Below are positions 54,828 through 64,000 of a stretch of DNA of 64,000 nucleotides, one piece after another. The number at the start of each line of letters is the position of its first letter. Positions within the stretch are counted from its first letter, which is position 1. The stretch covers positions 558,001 to 622,000 of the forward strand of contig NZ_PVBS01000001.1 in assembly GCF_002980575.1 (NCBI RefSeq), in the 5' to 3' direction. The notes under the pieces were generated by a model. That model had not been told where the DNA came from. It saw only the letters and a program-made list of their open reading frames with translations, and made no database searches. A program made the translations under genes and the position numbers. This DNA comes from Sphingobacterium gobiense. GTDB taxonomy: Bacteria > Bacteroidota > Bacteroidia > Sphingobacteriales > Sphingobacteriaceae.

Positions 54828-55375
54828 TAAACGATATTGAAATATTACCGGTAGGTGTACGAGATCGTGAGGAAGTTATCGCGTATGTATTGAAAACACG
54901 GGAACGTCTATTTCCCATGTTGAACCATCAAGTTATACCGAAAGATTTGGAAGAATTTTCTTCAACATATGTACACACGAATATAGGTGCTTTTTTGCAA
55001 GCGCGTACCAAACAAGGAAAGCTTATCGGCACCATAGGCATGATGGCATATGATAATCGTTTCCCCTATTTTTCTTTTACAGGGAGCAAGATTGTCGAAG
55101 TTGCGAGGTTATATGTTGAGCCCGACTACCGGAAATCGGGTCTCGGGACAGCACTTGTACAGCGATTGAAAACTATAGGACAGCAGCAGGGTGTTGAATT
55201 GCTGTATTTACATACACATCCTTTTCTGGAAGGTGCATATGAGTTTTGGTTAAAGCAGGGGTTTGATTTGGTATTGTCATGTGAAGAATCTGGTTTTGAG
55301 ACGTTGCATATGACACTGGATAAGACGAAAGTGATAACGACGGATACGTTTAGTTCTTTTATGGAAAATCGCTGA
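54824..55375 (+). CDS. GNAT family N-acetyltransferase in the metal-import operon
   Basis: A 183-residue acetyltransferase. VEVARLYVEPDYRKSGLGTA is the beta4-loop-alpha3 acetyl-CoA motif; LLYLHTHPFLEGAYEFWLKQ and GFDLVLSCEESGFETLHMTL finish the fold. It is wedged by overlaps between the ABC ATPase and the TonB receptor, so it belongs to the import operon. It could modify a metallophore or a small amide released in the pathway; nothing in the sequence proves either. Confidence 0.82.
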   Translation: MINDIEILPVGVRDREEVIAYVLKTRERLFPMLNHQVIPKDLEEFSSTYVHTNIGAFLQARTKQGKLIGTIGMMAYDNRFPYFSFTGSKIVEVARLYVEPDYRKSGLGTALVQRLKTIGQQQGVELLYLHTHPFLEGAYEFWLKQGFDLVLSCEESGFETLHMTLDKTKVITTDTFSSFMENR

Positions 55376-57561
55376 TGGCCAGAGTTTTTTATACTTTTTG
55401 TTTACTGTGTTATGCAGTAATGAGTTATGGGCAAGTGGATACAACCGCCGTAACGTTAGAAGAAATACTGGTTACCGGTAGGCGGAACAATTCGTATTTA
55501 ATCAATACGACGGAGCTTGGTGGTAAATTTTCGGGAATTTTGAAAGATCTGCCTCAATCGGTATCGTTAGTGAGTCGTGAATTCATGGAGGATAGACAAG
55601 CTTTTCAGATTACGGATATGGTACAGGACCTGGCGGGTGTGAGCCAGGCATCTGTTTATGACGACTTAACCATACGAGGTTTTAATAGCGGGTATACAAG
55701 TGGTCTCCGTCTGGTGAACGGGATGCGTTCAGCCTATGGCTACGGGACTAGTTTTTGGCGCGCACCATTAACAGCAAATTTGGAAAGTATCGAGGTGTTG
55801 AAAGGTCCAGGGGCTTCGCTCTTTGGTGATATCGTACCGGGTGGTACAATTAATTTGGTGACGAAAAAGCCGCTTGAAGAACAAAAAACGAGTATTGGTT
55901 TTAGTGTTGGAAGCTTTCAAACGCTCCGATCTACACTGGATATGGGTGGTCCTTTGGATAAAGACAACCGATTTTTGTATAGACTCAATCTCGCTTACGA
56001 AGCCTCGCGTACATTTCGAGATAATAACCAGCGAAAAAATATATTGATTGCACCCTCTTTTACATTTCGTCCTGCAGAAGGAACACAGATTGATGTGGAC
56101 TTAACCTATGATGATTTTGATGGGTTTTTGGATAGAGGTCTAGGCATCCGTAATAATGATTTTTATGCGCAGGATAGGGCGTTCAATGTAAACCAGCCGA
56201 CAGATTTTTACCGTTCCAAGTTCTTGACATTTTCGACTCGTTTTTCACAAAGCATCACCAGCGATTTGTCTTTGCATGTAAATTACATGAAATCAATATA
56301 CAGTGAAGAATTGAATGAACTCCGTACACTGAATACGTATGCTAATCCGCCCGAGAATACCATTATGAACATGCGCTTTCTTTCGAAGAAGGTGAAGGAT
56401 TATACGGATAATCTCGTAAGTTATCTAAGCTACAACCTGCAAAAGCCAGGCTATGCACATCGTTTCGTGCTGGGGGTAGACTATGCACAATATGGAGGGG
56501 ATAAAAATAATGTACAGCGCGAGGCTAGACGCCGTGTGCTAGATGGAGAAGAAGTGCCGTTGACCATTGATCTAGAAAGCCCGGTACGGGATGTTATCGA
56601 TGTAAGTTCTTACGTGTGGCTAGCCCAGGCTGAATTTCCGTTTTTGAACCCGTACAAAAGCATAGGTCTTTATCTGCAAGACCAGATGACTATTGGTGAA
56701 CGCCTAAACGTTATTGCCGGCTTGCGACATGAATATTACCGGTCAAGTAGTGCGGATTTGGCGCGGTCGTATGAAACGAGCCAACACGCTTGGTTACCGC
56801 GCTTCGGGTTGACATACCATATCAATGACCAAATGAATTATTTCGCCAGCTATTCGCAAGGATATGTTCCGGTGGGAGCAGATTTTATTCACAACCACGA
56901 ACAATACGGTGCGGATCGCCCGTTTTTGCCTGAGCGTAGTTTTCAAGTGGAGACCGGATTGAAAGCAGGTTTCTTTAGCAATCAATTGCAAACAGAGCTT
57001 TCTATATTCCATATCGGTAGAGAGAATATGCTAATTGCTACAGGTGAAATGAGCGATAGTGGTTTTCCGGTATATAGGCAATCGGGCGAGGTTATCTCGC
57101 AAGGGGTAGAATTGGATTTCAGAGGGCAGGTAACGAAAGAATTCCAGGTGATGGCAAATTACAGCTTTAACCGTACAGAGGTGAAATCTTCATCGAGAGA
57201 AATGGAGGTCGGTATGCCGTTAGCTAATGCACCAAAACATATGGGAAGCATATGGATGAAGTATGTTATTCCGGATGCCACGTTAAGAGGACTGGGATTT
57301 GGTGGTGGAATGAATTTTATGAACAGCAGGCGGATGGAGAACCCTATGGCAATAGACGATCATGGGAATATGGCCTGGGGAGAATGGCCTGCGTACCAAG
57401 TCTGGAATGCCGCATTATATTATCATATAAATGGAGCCCGGCTGAGCCTCAATGTCAATAATATATTGGATAAGTATTATTATTTAGGTGGTTTTGATTA
57501 TACAAGGGGTTTTGTAGGGACGCCGCGCACAGCGATGCTGTCTTTAGGCTTTTCGTTTTAG
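55375..57561 (+). CDS. TonB-dependent receptor (siderophore-receptor type), probable nickel or metallophore uptake
   Basis: A 728-residue outer-membrane receptor. Signal peptide to about residue 20 (LLCYAVMSYGQ), TonB box-like TLEEILVTGRR, plug with LPQSVSLVSREFMEDRQA, IRGFNSGYTSGLRLVNGM, ANLESIEVLKGPGASLFGD and PGGTINLVTKKP, then a 22-strand-type barrel ending FVGTPRTAMLSLGFSF. It is not SusC-like and has no carboxypeptidase-type domain. Being last in the urease-Hyp-ABC run, it is the outer-membrane half of the import path; FrpB4 plays this part for nickel in H. pylori. Confidence 0.93.
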   Translation: MARVFYTFCLLCYAVMSYGQVDTTAVTLEEILVTGRRNNSYLINTTELGGKFSGILKDLPQSVSLVSREFMEDRQAFQITDMVQDLAGVSQASVYDDLTIRGFNSGYTSGLRLVNGMRSAYGYGTSFWRAPLTANLESIEVLKGPGASLFGDIVPGGTINLVTKKPLEEQKTSIGFSVGSFQTLRSTLDMGGPLDKDNRFLYRLNLAYEASRTFRDNNQRKNILIAPSFTFRPAEGTQIDVDLTYDDFDGFLDRGLGIRNNDFYAQDRAFNVNQPTDFYRSKFLTFSTRFSQSITSDLSLHVNYMKSIYSEELNELRTLNTYANPPENTIMNMRFLSKKVKDYTDNLVSYLSYNLQKPGYAHRFVLGVDYAQYGGDKNNVQREARRRVLDGEEVPLTIDLESPVRDVIDVSSYVWLAQAEFPFLNPYKSIGLYLQDQMTIGERLNVIAGLRHEYYRSSSADLARSYETSQHAWLPRFGLTYHINDQMNYFASYSQGYVPVGADFIHNHEQYGADRPFLPERSFQVETGLKAGFFSNQLQTELSIFHIGRENMLIATGEMSDSGFPVYRQSGEVISQGVELDFRGQVTKEFQVMANYSFNRTEVKSSSREMEVGMPLANAPKHMGSIWMKYVIPDATLRGLGFGGGMNFMNSRRMENPMAIDDHGNMAWGEWPAYQVWNAALYYHINGARLSLNVNNILDKYYYLGGFDYTRGFVGTPRTAMLSLGFSF

Positions 57562-57676
57562 TTTCGCTCATTGGTGCTATCTTCAACAGTGCCAGGGAAT
57601 ACGGTAAACAATTTGGATAGTTGTTTGTACTATTATATGGGGATAATTCATAAACTCCGTATAACAAAAAGCGCGC

Positions 57677-59086
57677 ATGAAAGACACGCAGAACTTGGAA
57701 GACCGTCTCGAAAGTATAACACAACCGAACGACAGTAAATATTTTACCAAAAAAAACGTTAATACCAATAGCCCAAAACCGCGTTTACGTGTAGTAGACG
57801 CGATCGTCGTTATCATTGGTGTCGTCGTAGGAGCAGGTATTTTTCGCACGTCATCCATTGTTGCCGCGAATACAGGCAGTTCGGAATTATTTCTCGGTGT
57901 GTGGGTTTTGGGTGGCGTGATTTCCCTTATTGGTGCGATGTGCTATGCGGAATTGAGTACAGCTTTTCCCAATACGGGCGGGGATTATCATTTTTTACAC
58001 CGTGCTTTTGGTCGACGCTTTGCATTTCTGTTTGCTTGGGCAAGGATGAGTATCATCCAAACGGGTTCCATAGCCTTGTTGGCGTTTATAGTAGGTGATT
58101 ATATGAGTGAGTTGTACAGGGTTGGCGCGTTCTCTTCTTCGATTTATGCTGCACTGGTTGTCATAGGGCTTACATGTGTTAATGTTATCGGCGTGCACGT
58201 CGGAACCGGTGCACAAAAGCTGTTTGTTTGTTTGCAATTCATCGGTTTACTCGTTTTGGTTATCGCTGGTTTTTTGTTCGTGCCCGAAAATAACGTTAGT
58301 ACAGCCCTAGAACCTGTCAGTTCGGGTATAACACCGGCAATAGGAGGCGCTATGGTGATGGTGTTATTAACTTTCGGAGGCTGGAATGAAGCGGGGTACA
58401 TATCGGCAGAGATGCGTGGAGGCAGTAAGAAGATGGCGTTGGTTATGATAGCCAGCATCCTAATCATCACGGCCATTTATATATTGATTAATTTAGCGTA
58501 TCTCAACGTCTTAGGCATTGAAGGACTGGCGTCGTCGGAAGCGGTGGGGGTAGAAACAATGCGTGTCGTTATGGGAGAGACGGGGGTGTTTTTTATAGGT
58601 TTATTGGTGATTCTCGCTTCGTTGACATCCACTAACGCTACTATTTTTACCGGCGCGCGTACCAATCACGCGCTGGGTAGGGATTTTCCAATTTTTTCTT
58701 TTATGCGGACATGGAAATCCGAAACCTCCACACCTGTAAATGCACTTTTGGTGCAAGGGGCAATTGCGGTTTTACTGATTATTGTCGGCTCGTTTGCCCG
58801 AAGTGGATTCGAATCTATGGTGGATTTTACAGCACCAATTTTTTGGTTTTTTATTTTGTGTACTGGGTTGTCACTCTTTGTCTTGCGTTACAGAGAACCC
58901 GATGCGCCTCGTCCGTTTAAGGTGCCATTGTATCCCGTGCTCCCCATTATTTTTTGCCTTACCTCCTTGTATTTATTATACTCTAGCCTAATGTTCGCTG
59001 GAAAAGGAGCGTGGCTTGGCGTCGGTGTATTGTTACTGGGAATGGTGTTCTTCTTTTTCATACCGAAATTAAAAAAAAAGGTATGA
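57677..59086 (+). CDS. APC-family amino-acid permease
   Basis: A 469-residue transporter with about 12 membrane helices. The first-helix motif VVIIGVVVGAGIFRTSSIVA is the APC signature; LIGAMCYAELSTAFPNTGGD and YHFLHRAFGRRFAFLFAW follow, then GGWNEAGYISAEMRGGSKKM. It exchanges or symports amino acids; the specific one is unknown. It starts 115 nt after the TonB receptor without a clear terminator between, so read-through from the urease run is possible but not needed. Confidence 0.9.
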   Translation: MKDTQNLEDRLESITQPNDSKYFTKKNVNTNSPKPRLRVVDAIVVIIGVVVGAGIFRTSSIVAANTGSSELFLGVWVLGGVISLIGAMCYAELSTAFPNTGGDYHFLHRAFGRRFAFLFAWARMSIIQTGSIALLAFIVGDYMSELYRVGAFSSSIYAALVVIGLTCVNVIGVHVGTGAQKLFVCLQFIGLLVLVIAGFLFVPENNVSTALEPVSSGITPAIGGAMVMVLLTFGGWNEAGYISAEMRGGSKKMALVMIASILIITAIYILINLAYLNVLGIEGLASSEAVGVETMRVVMGETGVFFIGLLVILASLTSTNATIFTGARTNHALGRDFPIFSFMRTWKSETSTPVNALLVQGAIAVLLIIVGSFARSGFESMVDFTAPIFWFFILCTGLSLFVLRYREPDAPRPFKVPLYPVLPIIFCLTSLYLLYSSLMFAGKGAWLGVGVLLLGMVFFFFIPKLKKKV

Positions 59087-59167
59087 TTTAGGAGTACCGT
59101 ACTATGGTACACTTGGTTTGTATACTTAAATGAAAAATAATGTTTGACTCTTTAAATTTAAAAAAAA

Positions 59168-59695
59168 ATGAATGCATTGAAAAATTATTTACTGGTCTTT
59201 TGTTTATTGGTAGGCTTCCAGGTATTTGCACAGAAGCCTAATTTGGACGTTCCATATGTGCCTACTAAGCAAGCAGTAGTGGATGCGATGTTAGATCTGG
59301 CGGGAGTGAAGGCAGGGGATATCCACTATGATTTGGGCTGCGGTGATGGACGTATCGCAATCTCCGCTGCCAAACGTGGAGCTACATCGACAGGCGTTGA
59401 TCTAGATCCAGAGCGTATTAAGGAGGCAAACGAAAATGCGAAAGAAGCAGGTGTAACTGATAAAGTTAACTTCATACAGGGGAATCTATTTGATTTTGAC
59501 TTTAGCAAAGCCGATGTATTGACGCTGTATTTACTACCACAGGTCAATTTAAAGTTACGTCCGAAAATCCTGGAAGAATTAAAGCCGGGAACGCGCATTG
59601 TCTCACATGCTTTTGATATGGGTGACTGGGAACCTGAAAAAACCATTACCGTAGATGGTAGTACCATTTTCTTATGGACTGTTCCGAATCGCTAA
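59168..59695 (+). CDS. SAM-dependent methyltransferase with an N-terminal signal peptide
   Basis: A 175-residue class I methyltransferase. Residues 1-21 (KNYLLVFCLLVGFQVFAQ) look like a cleavable Sec signal ending A-x-A-like FAQ. YVPTKQAVVDAMLDLAGVKA leads to motif I DLGCGDGRIAI; GVDLDPERIKEANENAKEAG is motif II; DVLTLYLLPQVNLKLRP is motif IV-V. SAM is cytoplasmic, so an exported methyltransferase is puzzling; a membrane-anchored, inward-facing form is an alternative. Its stop lies at the edge of the shared terminator. Confidence 0.82.
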   Translation: MNALKNYLLVFCLLVGFQVFAQKPNLDVPYVPTKQAVVDAMLDLAGVKAGDIHYDLGCGDGRIAISAAKRGATSTGVDLDPERIKEANENAKEAGVTDKVNFIQGNLFDFDFSKADVLTLYLLPQVNLKLRPKILEELKPGTRIVSHAFDMGDWEPEKTITVDGSTIFLWTVPNR

Positions 59696-59740
59696 ATTAT
59701 ATTTATAAAGCCGTAGATAATGCGGCTTTACAAATATAAT
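59696..59740. terminator. Bidirectional terminator between convergent genes
   Basis: An 8-bp inner stem TAAAGCCG/CGGCTTTA (59706-59713 with 59723-59730) extends, after one A-C mismatch, into 9 more AT pairs (59696-59704 with 59732-59740). It begins 1 nt after the methyltransferase stop, and its right edge is within the metQ stop. The AT outer arms act as U-tracts in both directions. Confidence 0.8.
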
Positions 59741-60549
59741 TACCAGCCTCTTATAGCTCCACCTTTAAATACCTTGTTTGCTACTGCTTCCACTTCTTCC
59801 GATTGATAAGCTTTTGCAAAACTCAATACTTTTTCGTCCTTCTTGTTGTCTTCCCGACTCACGATGATATTCACGTAAGGCGATTTCTCGTTTTCTACAA
59901 AAATACCATCGTCTTTTGCTGTCAGATTGTGGCTTGCTGCAAAATTATTGTTGATAACGGCTACGGCAACCTTGTCATCATCCAATGTCCGTGGTAACTG
60001 GGGAGCTTCTAATTCAATAATTTTAAGGTTCAATTCATTTTTAGTAATATCTTGTAAACGAGGGAGTAATCCTACATTATCTCGAAGGCGGATAAGACCA
60101 ACTTCCTGTATAAGTAAAAGGGCTCTACCCAAATTTGTTGGATCATTAGGAATAACCACCGTATCTCCGGATTTAAGTTCGCTAATGGTCTTTATTTTCT
60201 TGGAATAGCCAGCCATCGGATAAACGAAGGTGTTTCCGACAACGGACAGCTTGTATCCTCTACTTGCCATTTGATCGTCCAAATAGGGCGTGGTTTGGAA
60301 TACGTTGACGTCAATATCACCTTGATGTAAAGCCTCGTTTGGCATGACGTAATCGTTAAAAGAAACCAATTCGACTTCCAGGTTGTACTTTTCTTTTGCT
60401 ACCTTTTTCGCTTCCTCTGCCAAACTATATTCAGGGCCTGCCTGTACACCTACCCGAAGGATATCCGAAGAACGATTTGCGCCACCACAGGATAAAAGGG
60501 AAGCTATGATAATCGCTGAACTAAATAAAAATTTGATTGTGTTGTGCAT
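59740..60549 (-). CDS. metQ: MetQ/NlpA methionine-binding lipoprotein
   Basis: A 269-residue lipoprotein (SLLSCGGANRSSD, acylated Cys about 21), the substrate-binding part of a MetNIQ methionine importer. ILRVGVQAGPEYSLAEEAKK, VELVSFNDYVMPNEALHQGD and DVNVFQTTPYLDDQMASRGY with IPNDPTNLGRALLLI are NlpA-family signatures. It captures L- or D-methionine in the periplasm. It is third in the order metN-metI-metQ, 50 nt after metI. Confidence 0.95.
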   Translation of the reverse strand: MHNTIKFLFSSAIIIASLLSCGGANRSSDILRVGVQAGPEYSLAEEAKKVAKEKYNLEVELVSFNDYVMPNEALHQGDIDVNVFQTTPYLDDQMASRGYKLSVVGNTFVYPMAGYSKKIKTISELKSGDTVVIPNDPTNLGRALLLIQEVGLIRLRDNVGLLPRLQDITKNELNLKIIELEAPQLPRTLDDDKVAVAVINNNFAASHNLTAKDDGIFVENEKSPYVNIIVSREDNKKDEKVLSFAKAYQSEEVEAVANKVFKGGAIRGW

Positions 60550-60599
60550 ATTTTTAATACTTTATAAATAAGCCATCTATTAACCATTAACAATTGGCA

Positions 60600-61262
60600 T
60601 CATTTCCTATGGTCTACATATTTTGATAATCGGTCACCGATAAACTGTATCCCGAATACGATACCAATAAGTAGTACAAGCACCATATTCATAATCAACG
60701 CATCATAGCCGACATAACCGTATTGATACCCAATATGTCCTAGCCCCCCGGCACCTACGGCGCCACCCATTGCGGAATACCCCACTAGGGTGATCAGTGT
60801 TAGGGAAGCGCTGTTTATTAATGCCGGAAGTGCTTCTGGAATAAGTACTTTGCGAACAATCTGCATCGTCGTGGCTCCCATGGATCGTGCCGCTTCGATA
60901 ATCCCGTAGGGTATTTCTAATAAGCAATTCTCTACTAACCGCGCGACGAACGGCGCAGCACCGATGCTCAACGGCACGATAGCAGCGTTCATGCCGATCG
61001 ATGTCCCTACTAATGCACGGGTGAACGGAATCATCCATACGATGAGGATAATAAAAGGAATTGAACGGAAAATATTTACAAAAAATGCAATAGTACTATT
61101 CAACGGTTTGTTTGCAAGCAATTGCCGTTCACGTGTTAAGAATAATAATATGCCTAGTGGAAGTCCAAGCAGAAAGCTGAAAAATCCGGAGGAAAAGGTC
61201 ATCACGATCGTTTCCCACGTACCCTTTGCCAATAGCCAAAATGTTGCTTCAGACATATTCAC
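60600..61262 (-). CDS. metI: Methionine ABC transporter permease MetI
   Basis: A 220-residue permease with five helices and the short EAA loop that contacts MetN (IIEAARSMGATTMQIVRKVL). TFWLLAKGTWETIVMTFSSG at the start, RSIPFIILIVWMIPFTRALV and GYSAMGGAVGAGGLGHIGYQ are characteristic. It lies 5 nt after metN and is co-transcribed with it. Confidence 0.96.
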   Translation of the reverse strand: MNMSEATFWLLAKGTWETIVMTFSSGFFSFLLGLPLGILLFLTRERQLLANKPLNSTIAFFVNIFRSIPFIILIVWMIPFTRALVGTSIGMNAAIVPLSIGAAPFVARLVENCLLEIPYGIIEAARSMGATTMQIVRKVLIPEALPALINSASLTLITLVGYSAMGGAVGAGGLGHIGYQYGYVGYDALIMNMVLVLLIGIVFGIQFIGDRLSKYVDHRK

Positions 61263-61267
61263 TTTAA

Positions 61268-62014
61268 TTAATCAATAGTCAATGTTGGGTTCAACAATTC
61301 CTGGGTGATGGGGGATTTCGGATGGTCAAATAATGCGTTTACTTCGTTTTCTTCCACCAATTCACCTTCGGATATAACAGTGACGCGGTTGCATATCGCA
61401 CGTACTACTTCCATTTGATGAGTAATCAATATGATGGTAATACCCAGCTCGCGGTTGATACGTTTCAGTAGAGACAGGATAGAACGTGTGGTTTGTGGAT
61501 CCAACGCACTGGTAGCTTCATCACAAAGCAGTATCTCCGGATCAGAAGCTAATGCTCTGGCGATAGCCACGCGTTGCTTTTGTCCGCCGGATAGCGCGGC
61601 CGGATATTCTTCTCGTTTTTCCGATAAGTCCACCATGTTAAGCAGGTTATCTACTTTTTCCTTTATTTCCCCTTTGGTCATCTTTGTTAACTGCAGTGGA
61701 AAAGCCACATTGTCGAAAACGGTACGCGATGAAAGCAAGTTAAAATGTTGAAATATCATCCCAATTTTTCGACGAAAAGGAATCAATTCTTTCTCCGAAA
61801 GCGATACAATATTCTTATTGGACAGATATATGTTTCCCGAGGTGGGACGTTCTAACAAGTTAATGGTTCGTACAAGCGTACTCTTTCCAGAACCGGAATA
61901 ACCGATAATGCCAAAAATATCTCCCTTCTCGATGTGGAGCGTAATATTCCTCAGGGCTTGAATTTCCCTTTTTTTCTTATAGAATATTTTGCTTACCTGC
62001 TCTAGCTTAATCAT
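61268..62014 (-). CDS. metN: Methionine ABC transporter ATPase MetN, short form without NIL domain
   Basis: A 248-residue ATPase: Walker [20 protein letters not shown]-loop [15 protein letters not shown], signature [16 protein letters not shown], Walker [14 protein letters not shown], switch His in [13 protein letters not shown]. The MetN-specific N-terminus ([20 protein letters not shown]) fits. MetN of E. coli is about 343 residues with a C-terminal NIL (ACT-like) domain that binds methionine and inhibits transport; this protein stops right after the ATPase. A TATCTTTG box (complement of 62026-62033) lies 12 nt upstream. Confidence 0.94.
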   Translation of the reverse strand: MIKLEQVSKIFYKKKREIQALRNITLHIEKGDIFGIIGYSGSGKSTLVRTINLLERPTSGNIYLSNKNIVSLSEKELIPFRRKIGMIFQHFNLLSSRTVFDNVAFPLQLTKMTKGEIKEKVDNLLNMVDLSEKREEYPAALSGGQKQRVAIARALASDPEILLCDEATSALDPQTTRSILSLLKRINRELGITIILITHQMEVVRAICNRVTVISEGELVEENEVNALFDHPKSPITQELLNPTLTID

Positions 62015-62054
62015 ATAATCTAGTGCAAAGATAGTGTTTTGTTATTTTGCTTGT

Positions 62055-62090
62055 ATAAAAAAAGTCGGTATACCCTATTGATATACCGAC
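62055..62090 (-). terminator. Terminator of the small outer-membrane protein gene
   Basis: GTCGGTATA (62064-62072) pairs with TATACCGAC (62082-62090), 9 bp with a 9-nt loop. On the minus strand seven T residues follow the stem. It lies 28 nt after the stop at 62118 and upstream of metN. Confidence 0.75.
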
Positions 62091-62117
62091 GCGGTAGTTA
62101 TCCTCTATAGGCTTTTT

Positions 62118-64000
<1,883 letters not shown>

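Noticed and set aside
43866..57561. Hydrogenase structural genes, expected from hypAB
   Set aside because: Every frame in the run is accounted for by porin, urease, nickel-handling, ABC, GNAT and receptor genes; none resembles a hydrogenase subunit.
62015..62117. SAM riboswitch or T-box controlling metNIQ
   Set aside because: Only about 100 nt separate the genes, and most is the opposite-side terminator and a -7 box 12 nt from the start; no room or conserved core for a riboswitch.

Overview
The window looks like a chromosomal segment of a Bacteroidota bacterium, most likely Sphingobacteriaceae-like. The signs are two SusC/SusD pairs, many lipoproteins of Bacteroidota-only families (DUF5007, DUF5008, DUF4983, DUF1735, DUF4296, DUF3810), several promoter boxes of the Bacteroidota type (TTTG, about 19-21 nt, TAnnTTTG) and few Shine-Dalgarno sites. 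No rRNA, tRNA, CRISPR array, transposase or phage gene was seen.

Layout. 1-6.7 kb: housekeeping and uncharacterised genes (yceH, a histone-deacetylase-like hydrolase, a nucleoid-associated protein, a DUF3810 membrane protein, an MFS exporter, a DUF2891 lipoprotein). 6.9-27.8 kb: a polysaccharide-utilisation-like locus. A LacI regulator and a ROK sugar kinase precede eleven co-directional envelope genes: SusC-SusD-fasciclin/F5-8C-DUF5007-SusC-SusD-fasciclin-DUF5008-DUF4983-DUF1735/F5-8C-PKD/F5-8C. It encodes no glycoside hydrolase or other obvious degradative enzyme. Near-identical 12-bp palindromes before the kinase and before the first susC suggest one LacI operator set. 28-41.5 kb: ordinary core genes, including aspartate kinase, yggS, mutS2, recR, a LOG-family protein, a sugar dehydrogenase and fabH, plus a candidate small RNA near 40.4 kb.

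41.7-57.6 kb is the most interesting part. A two-component system is followed by one co-directional run: porin-ureA-ureB-ureC-ureE-ureF-ureG-ureD-hypA-hypB-second ureE-metal-type ABC importer (binding protein, permease, ATPase)-GNAT-TonB-dependent receptor. It joins urea entry, urease, nickel loading by both the UreDEFG and HypAB routes, and a complete outer-to-inner-membrane metal import path. UreC keeps every active-site residue but has a 50-residue N-terminal extension that reads as a twin-arginine (Tat) signal. With an outer-membrane porin and no inner-membrane urea channel in the run, this suggests a urease matured in the cytoplasm and exported folded, by analogy with Tat-exported NiFe hydrogenases that also need HypAB. 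Three 11-bp-phased TTCTAAT-like repeats between the kinase and porin genes look like an OmpR-type operator for this run.

57.7-64 kb: an amino-acid permease, a methyltransferase with a signal peptide, a methionine importer (metNIQ, with a MetN lacking the C-terminal regulatory domain), a small outer-membrane protein, and the start of guaB, cut by the window end.
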